DNA of 44,917 bases from NCBI GenBank assembly GCA_964385305.1, contig CAYLOP010000011.1:1-44917 (forward strand), given 5' to 3'. The position numbers were made by a program, and so were the translations under genes. Source of the stretch: CAYLOP01 sp964385305 (GTDB lineage Bacteria > Chloroflexota > Anaerolineae > Anaerolineales > E44-bin32). Below are positions 1 through 8,356 of this stretch, in pieces (within the stretch, counting starts at the first letter, position 1; each line of letters opens with the position of its first letter). The notes under the pieces are model-generated. The model did no database searches. It saw only the letters and a list, made by a program, of their open reading frames with translations, and was not told the DNA's origin.

Positions 1-630
1 AGCAGTATGCGCCAGTCGAGCCGTGTCGTAGGCGTACTCGAAGAAGATCGTCGGCTCGGTGTAGGTGTAAGCGATGCTGCGGGATGCGGTATCCTGGGCT
101 GCGGTGACAATCTGGGCGGGAGGCGCATCACGACCGGCGATGAGATGCTCTTCACGCGGCATCTGAGAGATCTCCCAATTCTGGCACCAGCGGCAGCGGA
201 AGTTGCACCCTGGTGTAGCCACGGAGTAGGCTTGGGAGCCTGGGTGGAAATGGAATAGCGGTTTCTTCTCTATAGGATCGACGTTTTCGCTGATGGTACG
301 GCCGTACACCAGGGAATAGAGACTCCCGCCACGGTTTTCCCGCACCTTGCAAGCGCCTTTCTTGCCTTCCGCGATCACGCATCGATGTGCGCACAAGTTA
401 CAGCGCACCTGGTTGTCGGCCAACTTCTCATATAAGGCGGCCTCTTTTATGGTGGCGCTATCGACCGTCTCACGCTGGTTCCGAATCTGTAGCTCCATGC
501 TCAGCTCGCCCTCCAGCGCGTCCAATTGCTCCATCATCGTCGGCGGGATCGAATGGGCTGGCAAACGCGCCTTAAGGTCCGCGAGCTGCTTCTCAAGTTC
601 TTCTATCCTTTCACTGCCCGTAGTCGTCAT
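1..630 (-). CDS. amrS: AmmeMemoRadiSam system radical SAM enzyme, 5' part (cut by window edge)
   Basis: This reading frame stays open from an ATG at 630 to the window edge, giving 210 residues of a longer protein. An AGGAG ribosome site lies 8 bases upstream of the ATG. Residues 1 to about 55 are charged and look coiled-coil. A cysteine-rich segment (NLCAHRCVI...GACKVREN) follows, then the radical SAM cluster motif GCNFRCRWCQNW (CxxxCxxC) and the downstream AYTYTEPTIFFEY segment. This order is typical of AmrS (AmmeMemoRadiSam B/C-type, PflA-like) proteins, which bind a [4Fe-4S] cluster and S-adenosylmethionine. The partner genes memo and amrA are not visible and may lie to the left. The N-terminal helical extension is longer than I would expect for the family. 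The substrate is unknown. Confidence 0.88.
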   Translation of the reverse strand, partial: MTTTGSERIEELEKQLADLKARLPAHSIPPTMMEQLDALEGELSMELQIRNQRETVDSATIKEAALYEKLADNQVRCNLCAHRCVIAEGKKGACKVRENRGGSLYSLVYGRTISENVDPIEKKPLFHFHPGSQAYSVATPGCNFRCRWCQNWEISQMPREEHLIAGRDAPPAQIVTAAQDTASRSIAYTYTEPTIFFEYAYDTARLAHTA

Positions 631-1018
631 TGACCATGCTCCTATCGTCGGGTCGGGAGACGCGAACCCTCTCAGATCGAATCCCCAGGCTCTCTAGGTT
701 GGACCGCCTCGGTCATGACCGCGGTTGGTATGTTGCATGGTACCAGCGATTAGGCCTGACCTTGATTTATCTAAATATCCGCCTTGAGGATCATGGTATC
801 GATCATGAACGGAATCCTTTGATCGTGCTATTGCACAAACGCTTTATGTTCAGCATCGGTGTGATCAAATCCATGTTCCGATGGTTTGAAGTGGGCGTCT
901 TTCTGGGAATGAGCGATTCGGAGTAAAAAAATGGCTATGGATTAGCATGCTGCTCTGTATCCGATTAATTACGTTTCTCGCCATATGCTCATGCGTGAGA
1001 GTGATCTCTAGGCTGCAA
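631..1018. other. Intergenic region, no gene seen
   Basis: These 388 bases separate amrS from the cyclic-nucleotide-binding-domain gene. A plus-strand frame of 98 codons exists, but its translation is Arg/Leu-rich, resembles nothing I know and has no convincing ribosome site. The region probably carries the amrS promoter, but no clear -35/-10 pair was found. Confidence 0.4.
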
Positions 1019-1456
1019 CTAGGCTCCCAACCTGAGGTCGATCACTTGATCGATCAGCATGCTAATAATCTCTTTCTGAATTGAGATGCCCAGCGGGCAG
1101 TCTTCATTCATCAACTTACGCAGCGCCTCGGCGTCAATCACCAGAACCTCGATCTCCGTCAGACTGCGGGTTGTGGACGTGTATGTATATGGTTCCACAA
1201 GCGTAGAACATCCAATGATGTCACCTGTATGAGCACGATCTACGCGTGTTGGTTCCTCCTCACCAATACTATATAAGACTTCGACCTCACCTGCGGCTAG
1301 CAAGTACAGGTGAGTGCCGGGCTTTCCCTCCTCAGAGAGGGTATGCCCAGAATAGTAGCATTCTTCACTGGCTAATTGGGCGATGGCCTCCCGATGTTCC
1401 TCTGTGAGCTCGCGAAAGCAGGGGTATTGCTGGAGTCTAATTGGATCCGTAGGCAT
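1019..1456 (-). CDS. Cyclic nucleotide-binding-domain protein without DNA-binding domain
   Basis: A 145-residue protein consisting of one CRP/FNR-like beta-roll. The motif GTHLYLLAAGEVEVLY matches the conserved beta-strand/glycine pattern of cNMP-binding domains. The phosphate-binding cassette is degenerate: the usual GE...R.A loop is replaced by GDIIGCSTLVEPYTYTSTTR, so ligand binding is uncertain. There is no helix-turn-helix, so it is unlikely to be a transcription factor on its own. The start at 1456 is preferred because GGAGG lies 6 bases upstream; an in-frame start at 1486 lacks this. It lies between the methyltransferase gene and amrS on the same strand. It may sense a small ligand and act on a partner protein. 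Confidence 0.8.
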   Translation of the reverse strand: MPTDPIRLQQYPCFRELTEEHREAIAQLASEECYYSGHTLSEEGKPGTHLYLLAAGEVEVLYSIGEEEPTRVDRAHTGDIIGCSTLVEPYTYTSTTRSLTEIEVLVIDAEALRKLMNEDCPLGISIQKEIISMLIDQVIDLRLGA

Positions 1457-1570
1457 CACGCACCTCCGATATTCAACGCTCTCCACAATGAGGGGTCTAT
1501 GGTATCCCTTGCACCTATACTCGCTGTGCGGTCGTGATGCAAGAGTTGAATTGGATATGTCATTATGGTC

Positions 1571-2230
1571 TTACTCAATACGCACCCCCATACCGATAAA
1601 CCCACCCCAGGGTAAGGGTAGAGCCCAAGGCCAAAACCTCCACAATGTAGTCCTCCAAAAGGGGCTGGACTCCTTGGCCGTTATCTGTCGAACCATCTGG
1701 ACCAGTTCTCTTGGCGTGAAGAAATGAGCGTGTTCCCAAGGAGGATCGCCCTGGCGTCGATACCCCCTTCCAATCCAACTCTTGCGATTAATCGCGCCCA
1801 GGATCAGTCCTCGACAGGCTACTCGATGGGCTTCTTGCAGCGCATCGGCCGCATCCTGCAGGAACTCCAGCGTGGTGATCAAGGCAACGATATCGAACGA
1901 TTGATCGGGGAAAGGGAGCTGTTGAGCGTCACTCCTCACATAAGCCTGTGGCTCCTGTTGCACGGCTTCACCTAGCATGATGGAAGACAGATCCAAGCCC
2001 ACGGCTCTCAGCCCTTGTTTTTCAAACCATCGGGTGAAGTGCCCTGTCCCACAACCCACCTCCAATACGGAGTGCGCTTGAGGGAACTTACCACGCAACC
2101 ATTTCATGAGCGCCTTCTCAAGGCGGTCAGCGCGACGTCCTTGGTTTGAGTACCAGGACTCGTAGTCTTGAGCCAGCGAGGGGTTATCAAAAGGATTTAA
2201 GTTCGTCTGTTCTTCGTCCATATTCTCCAT
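1571..2230 (-). CDS. Class I SAM-dependent methyltransferase
   Basis: A 219-residue protein with the Rossmann methyltransferase signature. Motif I is LEVGCGTGHF near residue 57, followed by the acidic VGLDLS strand end and DAQQLPFPDQSFDIVALITTLEFL, which is motif II/III of the UbiE/Methyltransf_11 family. A HAHFFTPREL segment follows, as in many small-molecule or lipid methyltransferases of this family. The substrate cannot be deduced. Two starts are possible, ATG at 2230 and a second ATG four codons later; neither has a well-spaced ribosome site. It sits 39 bases downstream of the KaiC-like gene and probably shares its transcript. Confidence 0.85.
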   Translation of the reverse strand: MENMDEEQTNLNPFDNPSLAQDYESWYSNQGRRADRLEKALMKWLRGKFPQAHSVLEVGCGTGHFTRWFEKQGLRAVGLDLSSIMLGEAVQQEPQAYVRSDAQQLPFPDQSFDIVALITTLEFLQDAADALQEAHRVACRGLILGAINRKSWIGRGYRRQGDPPWEHAHFFTPRELVQMVRQITAKESSPFWRTTLWRFWPWALPLPWGGFIGMGVRIE

Positions 2231-2269
2231 CGAGGGCTAGTGAGCTCATCCTGGCAATTGGCATTCAAC

Positions 2270-3025
2270 TTAGATCTTTGAGATGAGTGGAATCACTCGC
2301 TTACGGCTGTGATCGGCGATCTCTTTCACCTCCGCCAGCGTCTCTGGCGTAAGCGGCACCTCCACTTCCTCGGGGGTGAAATAAGTATCCTTCATCCGTA
2401 AGATTTGCATGAAAAGCTGGAAGGGCCGCTTGGTGCTGTGAGTCATGATCAGGTTGTTTGCAACTGCCTCCAAATCGGCGATCTGTTCTTTCTTCGCTGT
2501 GGTGCTCACCGAGAAGAGGTAGGTTCGCCTCTCATCATCTTGTATAGTCTTCTTCATCCGCTCCAGGGTCGCCGTTCCATACGTAGGCGAGAACAGGAGC
2601 AGATTAAGCGCAGCGCCAAAGACCAGAATCCCCGGCCCTTCATCGGGCACTAAAGAACAAGCTTCCTCTAAGACGCTATCCCAGATATCCGGGATGACCA
2701 GGTTGGCTTTCAGGTGGCCAGATGACACCGATTCCATGCCCTCCAAGCTTGTATCTAGTTCAATGAAAGCCACACGGTCATGGTACATGGAAAGCTCCAG
2801 ATGGGCGACGTTGTTCAGCCCACTCACGATGAACTCATGGGTGGGGTATTGCAGCGACATAAAAACCACGCTGCCGCCCTGGCGCAGCCAGGCGGCTGCG
2901 ATGAGATTCCCAATCAGCGGCTTACCCGAGCCGCCAGGGCCTGTGATCAGGGTGGAGGTATGTGTGGGAAAACCTTCCGGAATCAGTCGATCCAGCCAGG
3001 GTTGCCCGATGTGAATCCTTTTCAT
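2270..3025 (-). CDS. KaiC/RecA-like ATPase-fold protein with degenerate P-loop
   Basis: A 251-residue single-domain RecA-fold protein resembling KaiC-like or Rad55-like ATPases. The opening (IGQPWLDRLIPEGFP...TLITGPGGSGKPLIGN) matches the KaiC domain start. The Walker A lysine is K35, but the Ser/Thr that should follow and bind magnesium is P36. The Walker B region reads ILVFGAALNLLLF, where family members have an Asp before the Ser. Both catalytic elements therefore look changed, so this may bind nucleotide without hydrolysing it. The surrounding fold appears intact, so it is not an obvious pseudogene. Neighbours on the strand are a radical SAM enzyme upstream and a methyltransferase downstream. 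Confidence 0.75.
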   Translation of the reverse strand: MKRIHIGQPWLDRLIPEGFPTHTSTLITGPGGSGKPLIGNLIAAAWLRQGGSVVFMSLQYPTHEFIVSGLNNVAHLELSMYHDRVAFIELDTSLEGMESVSSGHLKANLVIPDIWDSVLEEACSLVPDEGPGILVFGAALNLLLFSPTYGTATLERMKKTIQDDERRTYLFSVSTTAKKEQIADLEAVANNLIMTHSTKRPFQLFMQILRMKDTYFTPEEVEVPLTPETLAEVKEIADHSRKRVIPLISKI

Positions 3026-3106
3026 GTAGGGTTCTTTTCAGCATCCTCTACAATGCAAAGATGCGTATTCTGAGCGAGTCTTGATGTGATTGCCTTTAAA
3101 GCCCAC

Positions 3107-4066
3107 TTAGCTCTTCTGAGCCCCGGGATTCGTGATTCGTCTCAGGTAGAAATATCTTCCATCATATTGAATCTCGACGAGCTTATCCTGTCGCAGAAGA
3201 CCCTCAACGAGGTCCCAGTTTGCTCCGGCCTTTGTCAGAAGCTGCCCGACTGCATCCTTCCGCATAGGATGCACGGCTGTGATGCTCAGCAAATCCTCCT
3301 CGGCATCTCCTGTGAAGGCGAAGGCGTTGCCCTCATAGCCTAGAAGGAGCTCAACCCGGTCAACCTGCTCCTTGAAAAGATGGTAGGCCTGGTGGATCCT
3401 GTCCTCCTGCGCGGGACTCACCCATTCTTCTGCTGGGGGTCGCGTGGGGATCGCGACGTACGCCCCCGCGGGTCGGATCTCGCCGAGGAAAGAGGCGATC
3501 TCACGAAGGGAGGCCTCGTCATCGTTGATCCCCTTGACGAGCATCGTCTCGGTGGCCAGCTCGCCCTCGAAAATCCCGGCGAAAGACCGTATACCATCCA
3601 AGATCTTGGAAAGGTCAAGTTTCCCATGAGGGCGATTGATCCAGCGCCAGGCGGGCACCTTTACGGCGTCCACCTTTAAGGATACCCAATCAGCGCCCAG
3701 GAGGTCAGTGCGCACATCCTCACGCCAGATCAAGGATGCATTGCTGATCACGGCGATCGGTATGTGTAATTCGGACAGCGCCGAGATCTCGGCAGCAAGA
3801 TTGAGATCGAGGGTGGGCTCGCCATCTGGGACGAAGGTCAGGTAATCGATCGGCTCGTCGTGGGCTCGGGCATCAGCCACCTTATCTTGCACAGCCCGGA
3901 TGACTTCGTCCTGATCGTAGAAAGCCTGGCGGTCTACGCGCATCGTTAGCGTACGTCCTAGTTGGCAATAGACACAAGCGTATGTGCATATCTTCGGAGG
4001 AATGTTGTTGATACCCAGGCTGCGGCCCAGGCGTCTCGATGGAACCGGACCAAAAGCGATGTTCAC
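3107..4066 (-). CDS. Radical SAM protein, COG0731 (wyosine synthase-like) family
   Basis: A 319-residue enzyme. The opening FGPVPSRRLGRSLGIN and the cluster motif C27-TYA-C31-VY-C34 are diagnostic of the COG0731 Fe-S oxidoreductases related to archaeal TYW1. Further matches are FVPDGEPTLD (the GGEPTL-type SAM-binding motif) and AVISNAS. The C-terminal 70 residues (EEDLLSITAVHPMRKDAVGQLL... to the end) look like a winged helix, which would recognise nucleic acid or a partner. Bacterial members have no settled substrate, and tRNA wyosine synthesis itself is not expected here. It heads the stretch running to the KaiC-like and methyltransferase genes; a 204-base gap separates it from the ZIP transporter. 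Confidence 0.85.
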   Translation of the reverse strand: MNIAFGPVPSRRLGRSLGINNIPPKICTYACVYCQLGRTLTMRVDRQAFYDQDEVIRAVQDKVADARAHDEPIDYLTFVPDGEPTLDLNLAAEISALSELHIPIAVISNASLIWREDVRTDLLGADWVSLKVDAVKVPAWRWINRPHGKLDLSKILDGIRSFAGIFEGELATETMLVKGINDDEASLREIASFLGEIRPAGAYVAIPTRPPAEEWVSPAQEDRIHQAYHLFKEQVDRVELLLGYEGNAFAFTGDAEEDLLSITAVHPMRKDAVGQLLTKAGANWDLVEGLLRQDKLVEIQYDGRYFYLRRITNPGAQKS

Positions 4067-4270
4067 GTACGACCTCCTAGTCCAAGGTGAGATTTACATG
4101 CCATGCGATTTTTTTGCAGTCAAATCATTATCAGCATCATGGCAGCGCACCTGGGTATCGTCAGCATCGTTACTGCCGCTCTCGGCTCATAGGTTTTTCG
4201 CGGTTGAGGGATGCGAATGTTAAATATCCCTCTCGCCTCCAAGCCGGCCGAGCCCACCCAGCGGACAATC

Positions 4271-4999
4271 CTATTGCTTGGCAAGTACGATCCCAGCGGC
4301 CACAAGAATACCCGTGGCGAGCGAAATCAAGCTGTACCGTCTGTTTTCCCTCTCCACCGCGGGTAAGAGGTGGGAGGCGCCGACATAGACCAGCGCGCCG
4401 GCGGAGAGGGCAAGGAACCCTCCCAAGGTGTTCTTGCTGATCTTCTGGATGAAGGGATAGGAAAGCAAGGCGCCCAACGGAGTGGATATTCCTGCTGCGA
4501 GGAAAGCGTAGAGAGCGGCTCTCCGCTTCTTGATGCCTCCCCGTTCTAGGAGAACGAAGGTCACGATGCCTTCTGGAAATTCGTGCAATACCATGCCAAT
4601 GGCTGCCACGATCCCTGTGAAGATGCTTACGTTGAAGGTTACAGAGTAAATCACGCCATCCAGGAAAGAGTGGAATCCGATGCCCAGTGTGGGAATAATT
4701 CCCATGGCTAGATCCGGGCATGCTTGTTTATGGCATACAAATAAATTCAGGAATCGGTTGAAAAGGTAGAGGCCCATGAACCCAAGGAGCAAGAAGACAG
4801 GGGCAGAATCATTCATATCAAATGATTTAGGGATGATGTGGACAAAGGAGACGGATATCAGAACGCCGGCGGCGAAGCTCATGAAATACACCGCATTCCG
4901 GTTAGCCCACAGCTCATATCTGCCGATGATGTAGATGCCGATAGTTGTCACCGCGCATGCCAGCGTGCTGGTCAGCAGAACAACGCCAAAGACACTCAT
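4271..4999 (-). CDS. ZIP-family metal cation transporter
   Basis: A 242-residue integral membrane protein with about eight hydrophobic helices. It carries the two ZIP transport-site motifs: HSFLDG in helix 4 and HEFPEG in helix 5, where the His and Glu residues form the binuclear metal site in characterised ZIP proteins. A cytoplasmic loop (residues about 89-95, CHKQACPD) has extra Cys/His residues between helices 3 and 4, at the place of the variable metal-binding loop. The likely substrate is zinc, with iron or another divalent ion possible. It begins 2 bases after the CBS-domain gene ends, so the two are almost certainly cotranscribed, and the CBS protein may regulate or respond to it. Confidence 0.9.
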   Translation of the reverse strand: MSVFGVVLLTSTLACAVTTIGIYIIGRYELWANRNAVYFMSFAAGVLISVSFVHIIPKSFDMNDSAPVFLLLGFMGLYLFNRFLNLFVCHKQACPDLAMGIIPTLGIGFHSFLDGVIYSVTFNVSIFTGIVAAIGMVLHEFPEGIVTFVLLERGGIKKRRAALYAFLAAGISTPLGALLSYPFIQKISKNTLGGFLALSAGALVYVGASHLLPAVERENRRYSLISLATGILVAAGIVLAKQ

Positions 5000-5001
5000 G
5001 C

Positions 5002-5487
5002 CTATTTGCTCTTTACCGTGGGTGCTTTCTTCTCCACCTTCCCGCCCTCTTGTGCCTCAAGCTTGCGGCAGATATCCACCAGGACGCGAAACAAATCGCT
5101 TTCGGTAATGATACCTACCGGTTTTCCGGATTCGACCACCGGAAGAGTGCTTATCTTTCGATCAAGCATGGTTTGGGCGGCCTCGATTACATTCGCCATC
5201 GGACCTATTGTGATGGGGTCTTTCGACATAAGCTCACGAACAGGCATCTTGGATAGGATTTCATTGACTTTGAGGGGGTTGATGGCGATGATTTCCGTTC
5301 GGAAGGAACTACGCAAGTCCTCCATCGTCACAATGCCCACCAATTGGTCATGGTCGACCACGAGCAGTCGTCGGATGTCGTTTTCGAGCATGAGCCAATA
5401 GGCGTCTGGCAGCGTCATGCTGCTGGGGACTGTCACAGGATCAGATGTCATTAAATCCCTGATTCGTTTTTCTTGTGGGTTATCCAT
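5002..5487 (-). CDS. CBS-domain pair protein
   Basis: A 161-residue protein made of two CBS motifs. The first is RIRDLMTSDPVTVPSSMTLPDAYWLMLENDIRRLLVVD...GIVTMEDL and the second is PVRELMSKDPITIGP...LDRKISTLPVVES...GIITESDLF. Such pairs form a Bateman module that usually binds adenosyl ligands such as AMP, ATP or SAM. The tail is Lys/Glu-rich (EGGKVEKKAPTVKSK). The ATG at 5487 is preferred over one 18 codons upstream because a GGTGGAG-type ribosome site precedes it and the CBS fold begins directly after. It is the first gene behind the promoter at 5635-5664 and lies directly upstream of the ZIP transporter. Confidence 0.88.
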   Translation of the reverse strand: MDNPQEKRIRDLMTSDPVTVPSSMTLPDAYWLMLENDIRRLLVVDHDQLVGIVTMEDLRSSFRTEIIAINPLKVNEILSKMPVRELMSKDPITIGPMANVIEAAQTMLDRKISTLPVVESGKPVGIITESDLFRVLVDICRKLEAQEGGKVEKKAPTVKSK

Positions 5488-5634
5488 AGCTCCACCTCTC
5501 CCTCTATGGAGGGTTACTCGGCGAAATCGGGTGGGATGCACTGCATCCAGAAGCCAAGTCGGCTATCCTGCGTTATGGGAGCCTTGCTCAGATCGCTAGC
5601 CTTCCGTCACTTGACAAGGCCATCCTACTGGTAT

Positions 5635-5664
5635 AGTATATACGAATGTAAGTCGAAATGTCAA
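5635..5664 (-). promoter_or_regulatory. Sigma70-type promoter for the CBS-ZIP operon
   Basis: On the minus strand a perfect TTGACA (-35, 5659-5664) is followed after 18 bases by TATACT (-10, 5635-5640; five of six consensus bases). Transcription would begin near 5628, leaving a leader of about 140 bases before the CBS gene. The -35 box overlaps the inverted repeat ATGTC-AA-GACAT (5658-5669), a possible operator. Confidence 0.7.
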
Positions 5665-6009
5665 GACATGATCGTTTGACACGGGACATTTTTTACGGAG
5701 GCGCGCAGACGTAAGTAAACGTATGACATATCTTGCAGCGACTACCTGAAGGAGCTGACGGTACGGAGTAGGCCTGAGCGAAGCGCAATACGGAGATATG
5801 ATGCGGTAAGTATGTATGTTTTTTTTGTGACGTAATTGCTCTTTACACCAAGCAGGGTCACGGCAGCCTTCATGGGGAAGGATATGGGCTCTTGAAGTGC
5901 CCTTTGGCTGGAACAGGCGGCACCAGCCAGCGTATGGGAGTTTATCTAAACTGTGCCGAGCGGAATCGAGAAAGACAGAGGAAAGAACTTAAAAAGATAG
6001 GTGAGAATT
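5665..6009. other. Intergenic region between divergent genes
   Basis: Together with the promoter above this forms a 520-base divergent spacer. It contains a run of nine or more T near 5820 and several TACG-containing segments, but no reading frame with a plausible product, no hairpin with a terminator tail and no recognisable RNA. The promoter of the plus-strand ribbon-helix-helix gene should lie here but is not clear. Confidence 0.4.
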
Positions 6010-6318
6010 ATGACCAAGATGCGTTCATTTCGCTTTCCTGAAGATGAGCTCGAACGGTTGAAGGAAATCGCCACACGCAGGCACGACGACAATCAGACAC
6101 AGGCACTCCTCGAGGCGATCAACCGCTACTATAAGGAGCTTAACCCCCCATCGCTGCAAGGGTATATCCGGATTGACCGGATCTCCAACCTCAACGGGAA
6201 CGAGGGCTGTCCGGGCTGTGGCCAATCGGAAAGCGCGGGAGCATGGGTCGCGGTCTACTCCGACGGCACTCTGAAGGGTGTGCTCTGTGATGATTGTGTA
6301 GAGGCTGGGCGGGCATGA
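6010..6318 (+). CDS. Ribbon-helix-helix/zinc-ribbon fusion protein
   Basis: A 102-residue protein of two small parts. Residues 1-45 (MRSFRFPEDELERLKEIATRRHDDNQTQALLEAINRYY) match the CopG/Arc-type ribbon-helix-helix DNA-binding fold. Residues 60-100 hold two CxxC pairs (CPGC and CDDC) about 30 residues apart, spaced as in a zinc ribbon. I do not recognise a named family. The ATG at 6010 is chosen because AGGTGAG lies just upstream; a GTG three codons earlier is less well placed. It may be a metal- or redox-sensitive regulator, given the thioredoxin reductase gene that follows 229 bases later. That role is inference. Confidence 0.7.
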   Translation: MTKMRSFRFPEDELERLKEIATRRHDDNQTQALLEAINRYYKELNPPSLQGYIRIDRISNLNGNEGCPGCGQSESAGAWVAVYSDGTLKGVLCDDCVEAGRA

Positions 6319-6547
6319 AATTGCCCGATGGAGATATCGTTGCAGCAATGTTTTCGTCATTGCGTAAATGAACTCTCCAGCCGCTTACATTCGAGGTAAA
6401 TTCGGATCGCAGGAGCCCCTTCACCGTCTTATCGCAGCATAATAGAGCCTTGTGTTCCAATTAGGTGAAGGACTCTGTGGCGCAGGCTTGGGATTGGTTC
6501 GACAGGCTGGGTGTGACCTTGACCGGCGCATCGAGGAGGATCGGACG

Positions 6548-7537
6548 ATGAGTATGGAAGGCCTCACCTTCAAAGTGACGAGGTCAGCAGAGGAGCAGGA
6601 GCTTCAGCGCGAATACGACGTAGTGATCCTGGGCGGAGGCCCAGCCGGGCTCACGGCCGCTATCTATGCCTCACGCGCTCGGATGAAGGTGCTTTTAGTG
6701 GAGAAAAAAACCATCGGTGGTGAAGCGGCAAGTACAAGCATGGTCGAGAACTACCCGGGATTCCCGGACGGTATCAGTGGTGTTGAGTTGGTTGAAAGGA
6801 TGCGAACACAGGCTGAGAGGTTCGGTGCACAAATCATCCTGGCTTCGCCAGAAGATCTAGACTTGACCGCCGAACCAAAGGCGATAACTCTAAGGGAGCA
6901 GCGGGTTCGAGCTCGATCTGTCATCATCGCCTCGGGCACTTCACCGAAGACTCTGGATATCCCTGGCGAGAGGGAGTTCAAAGGGAGGGGCGTCTCCTAT
7001 TGCGCTACCTGTGACGCCCCCATGTTCACTGGGAAGGACATCGCCATTATCGGCTGTGGGAACTCTGGCTTGCAGGAGGGGTTGTTCATCCACAAATTTG
7101 TCAACTCTCTAACCATGGTCGAGTTCTTGCCAACCGTCCAGGCAGAGGAGATATTGTACGAGAGGATGAGGGCGCACGAGAATGTGCGCTGGCTGTTTAA
7201 ATACGAACCCCTTTCCATCAATGGTAAGGACTGGGTCACATCACTAACAGTGAAAGATCGAGGCACGGGTGAGATTGAGGAGTTTCCCGTCGAGGGTGTT
7301 TTCATCTATATCGGATTGATACCGAATACGGAGTATTTGCATAACCAAGTAGCTCTGAACGAATGTGACTTCATTATCACGGATGAGAGGATGCAAACCT
7401 CAGTCCCTGGCGTTTTCGCTGCGGGTGACATTCGGGATACTGCGTTGCGGCAAGTAGCCACCGCCATCGGGGATGGCGCCGTTGCAGCCTCGTATGGGCA
7501 CCAGTATGTATTTTCATCGATTCGAGAGAGGGTGTGA
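6548..7537 (+). CDS. trxB: Thioredoxin reductase
   Basis: A 329-residue FAD/NAD(P)H-dependent disulfide reductase. The FAD site is GGGPAG at residues 29-34. The redox-active pair is C152-AT-C155 followed by D156, the exact CATCD signature of low-molecular-weight thioredoxin reductases. The second dinucleotide site reads IGCGNSGLQEG. The C-terminal FAD motif is GVFAAGDIRD. The ATG at 6548 has AGGAGGA 7 bases upstream; the 32 in-frame codons before it show no homology. The next gene encodes a two-domain glutaredoxin-like protein, its probable electron acceptor, starting 13 bases downstream. It would deliver NAD(P)H electrons to protein thiols in the cytoplasm. Confidence 0.95.
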   Translation: MSMEGLTFKVTRSAEEQELQREYDVVILGGGPAGLTAAIYASRARMKVLLVEKKTIGGEAASTSMVENYPGFPDGISGVELVERMRTQAERFGAQIILASPEDLDLTAEPKAITLREQRVRARSVIIASGTSPKTLDIPGEREFKGRGVSYCATCDAPMFTGKDIAIIGCGNSGLQEGLFIHKFVNSLTMVEFLPTVQAEEILYERMRAHENVRWLFKYEPLSINGKDWVTSLTVKDRGTGEIEEFPVEGVFIYIGLIPNTEYLHNQVALNECDFIITDERMQTSVPGVFAAGDIRDTALRQVATAIGDGAVAASYGHQYVFSSIRERV

Positions 7538-7550
7538 AGGGATATCAAAG

Positions 7551-8210
7551 ATGGCGTACTTATCGAAAGAGGATCAAGAATACCTTAAGGAGATCTTCAA
7601 CGGATTGGATCGGTCGGTCAGGCTGATCTACTTCACGTCGCAAGTTGGGTGTGATTATTGCGATGCCACTCGCGAACTGCTCTCGGAGCTCGCCAATCTT
7701 TCGGACAATGTAGTATTAGAGATCAATGACATAACGGAGAAGCGTTCGAAAGCGGAACAATATGGCATCGATCTGGTCCCTGGCCTGGTTGTAGCCAATG
7801 ATAAGGACTATGGGATCCGCTACTTCGGTGTGCCGGGCGGCCACGAGTTTAGTTCACTGATCGCAGCAATGTTAGATGTCTCCAAAGGGTCAACTGGTTT
7901 AAGTGCGGAGACCAAGTCTGCGCTTGAGAAACTAGAAGAGCCCGTTCATATCAAAGTATTCATTACCTTAATGTGCCCGCACTGTCCGCGAGCTGTGCGT
8001 ATAGCCCATCAATTGGCTATGGAGAGTGAGCTTATCCGCGGTGATATGATCGAGGCCCAGGAATTCCCTCAACTTGTGAACCAATATGATGTAGGAGCTG
8101 TCCCCAAGGTCGTGGTCAACGATGCGGTGGAGTTCGAAGGCGCACTGCCCGAGGCCGCCTATTTGGAACAGGTCCTGAGAGCCGAAAGGGAAGCTCGGAG
8201 CTTGCGTTGA
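7551..8210 (+). CDS. Protein disulfide oxidoreductase (two glutaredoxin-like domains)
   Basis: A 219-residue protein made of two consecutive thioredoxin-fold units, as in the PDO family of thermophilic archaea and bacteria. The first unit has the active site C34-DY-C37 and its cis-proline region at LVPG (residues 75-78). The second has C142-PH-C145 and AVPK. The ATG at 7551 has GAAGGGA 8 bases upstream. Immediate linkage to trxB supports a TrxB-PDO redox couple acting as the general thiol reductase or disulfide carrier of the cell. Both CxxC sites are complete, so both domains should be active. Confidence 0.92.
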   Translation: MAYLSKEDQEYLKEIFNGLDRSVRLIYFTSQVGCDYCDATRELLSELANLSDNVVLEINDITEKRSKAEQYGIDLVPGLVVANDKDYGIRYFGVPGGHEFSSLIAAMLDVSKGSTGLSAETKSALEKLEEPVHIKVFITLMCPHCPRAVRIAHQLAMESELIRGDMIEAQEFPQLVNQYDVGAVPKVVVNDAVEFEGALPEAAYLEQVLRAEREARSLR

Positions 8211-8356
8211 TGGCGGAAAATAAAGCGGGAGGCAACAGGGTTTGAGAATCTCAGGGCATCTCCAAAGTGATGACCTTCATGGTCAGAGAGGGCTGGGATA
8301 TAATGGGGCGTCCACTATGGCAGCTGCTCGTGTTGGGAACACAGAGGGGGAAGGCG

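Noticed and set aside
631..926. 98-codon plus-strand frame upstream of the cNMP-domain gene
   Set aside because: Product has no recognisable domain, the start lacks a ribosome site, and the composition looks non-coding.
5611..5639. Plus-strand TTGACA with TAGTAT at 17 bases
   Set aside because: The -10 match is only four of six and the next plus-strand gene starts about 370 bases away; the minus-strand promoter explains the region better.
8267..8356. N-terminal extension of the zf-HC2-like protein from ATG 8267
   Set aside because: There is no ribosome site before that ATG and the 30 extra residues are outside the conserved fold.
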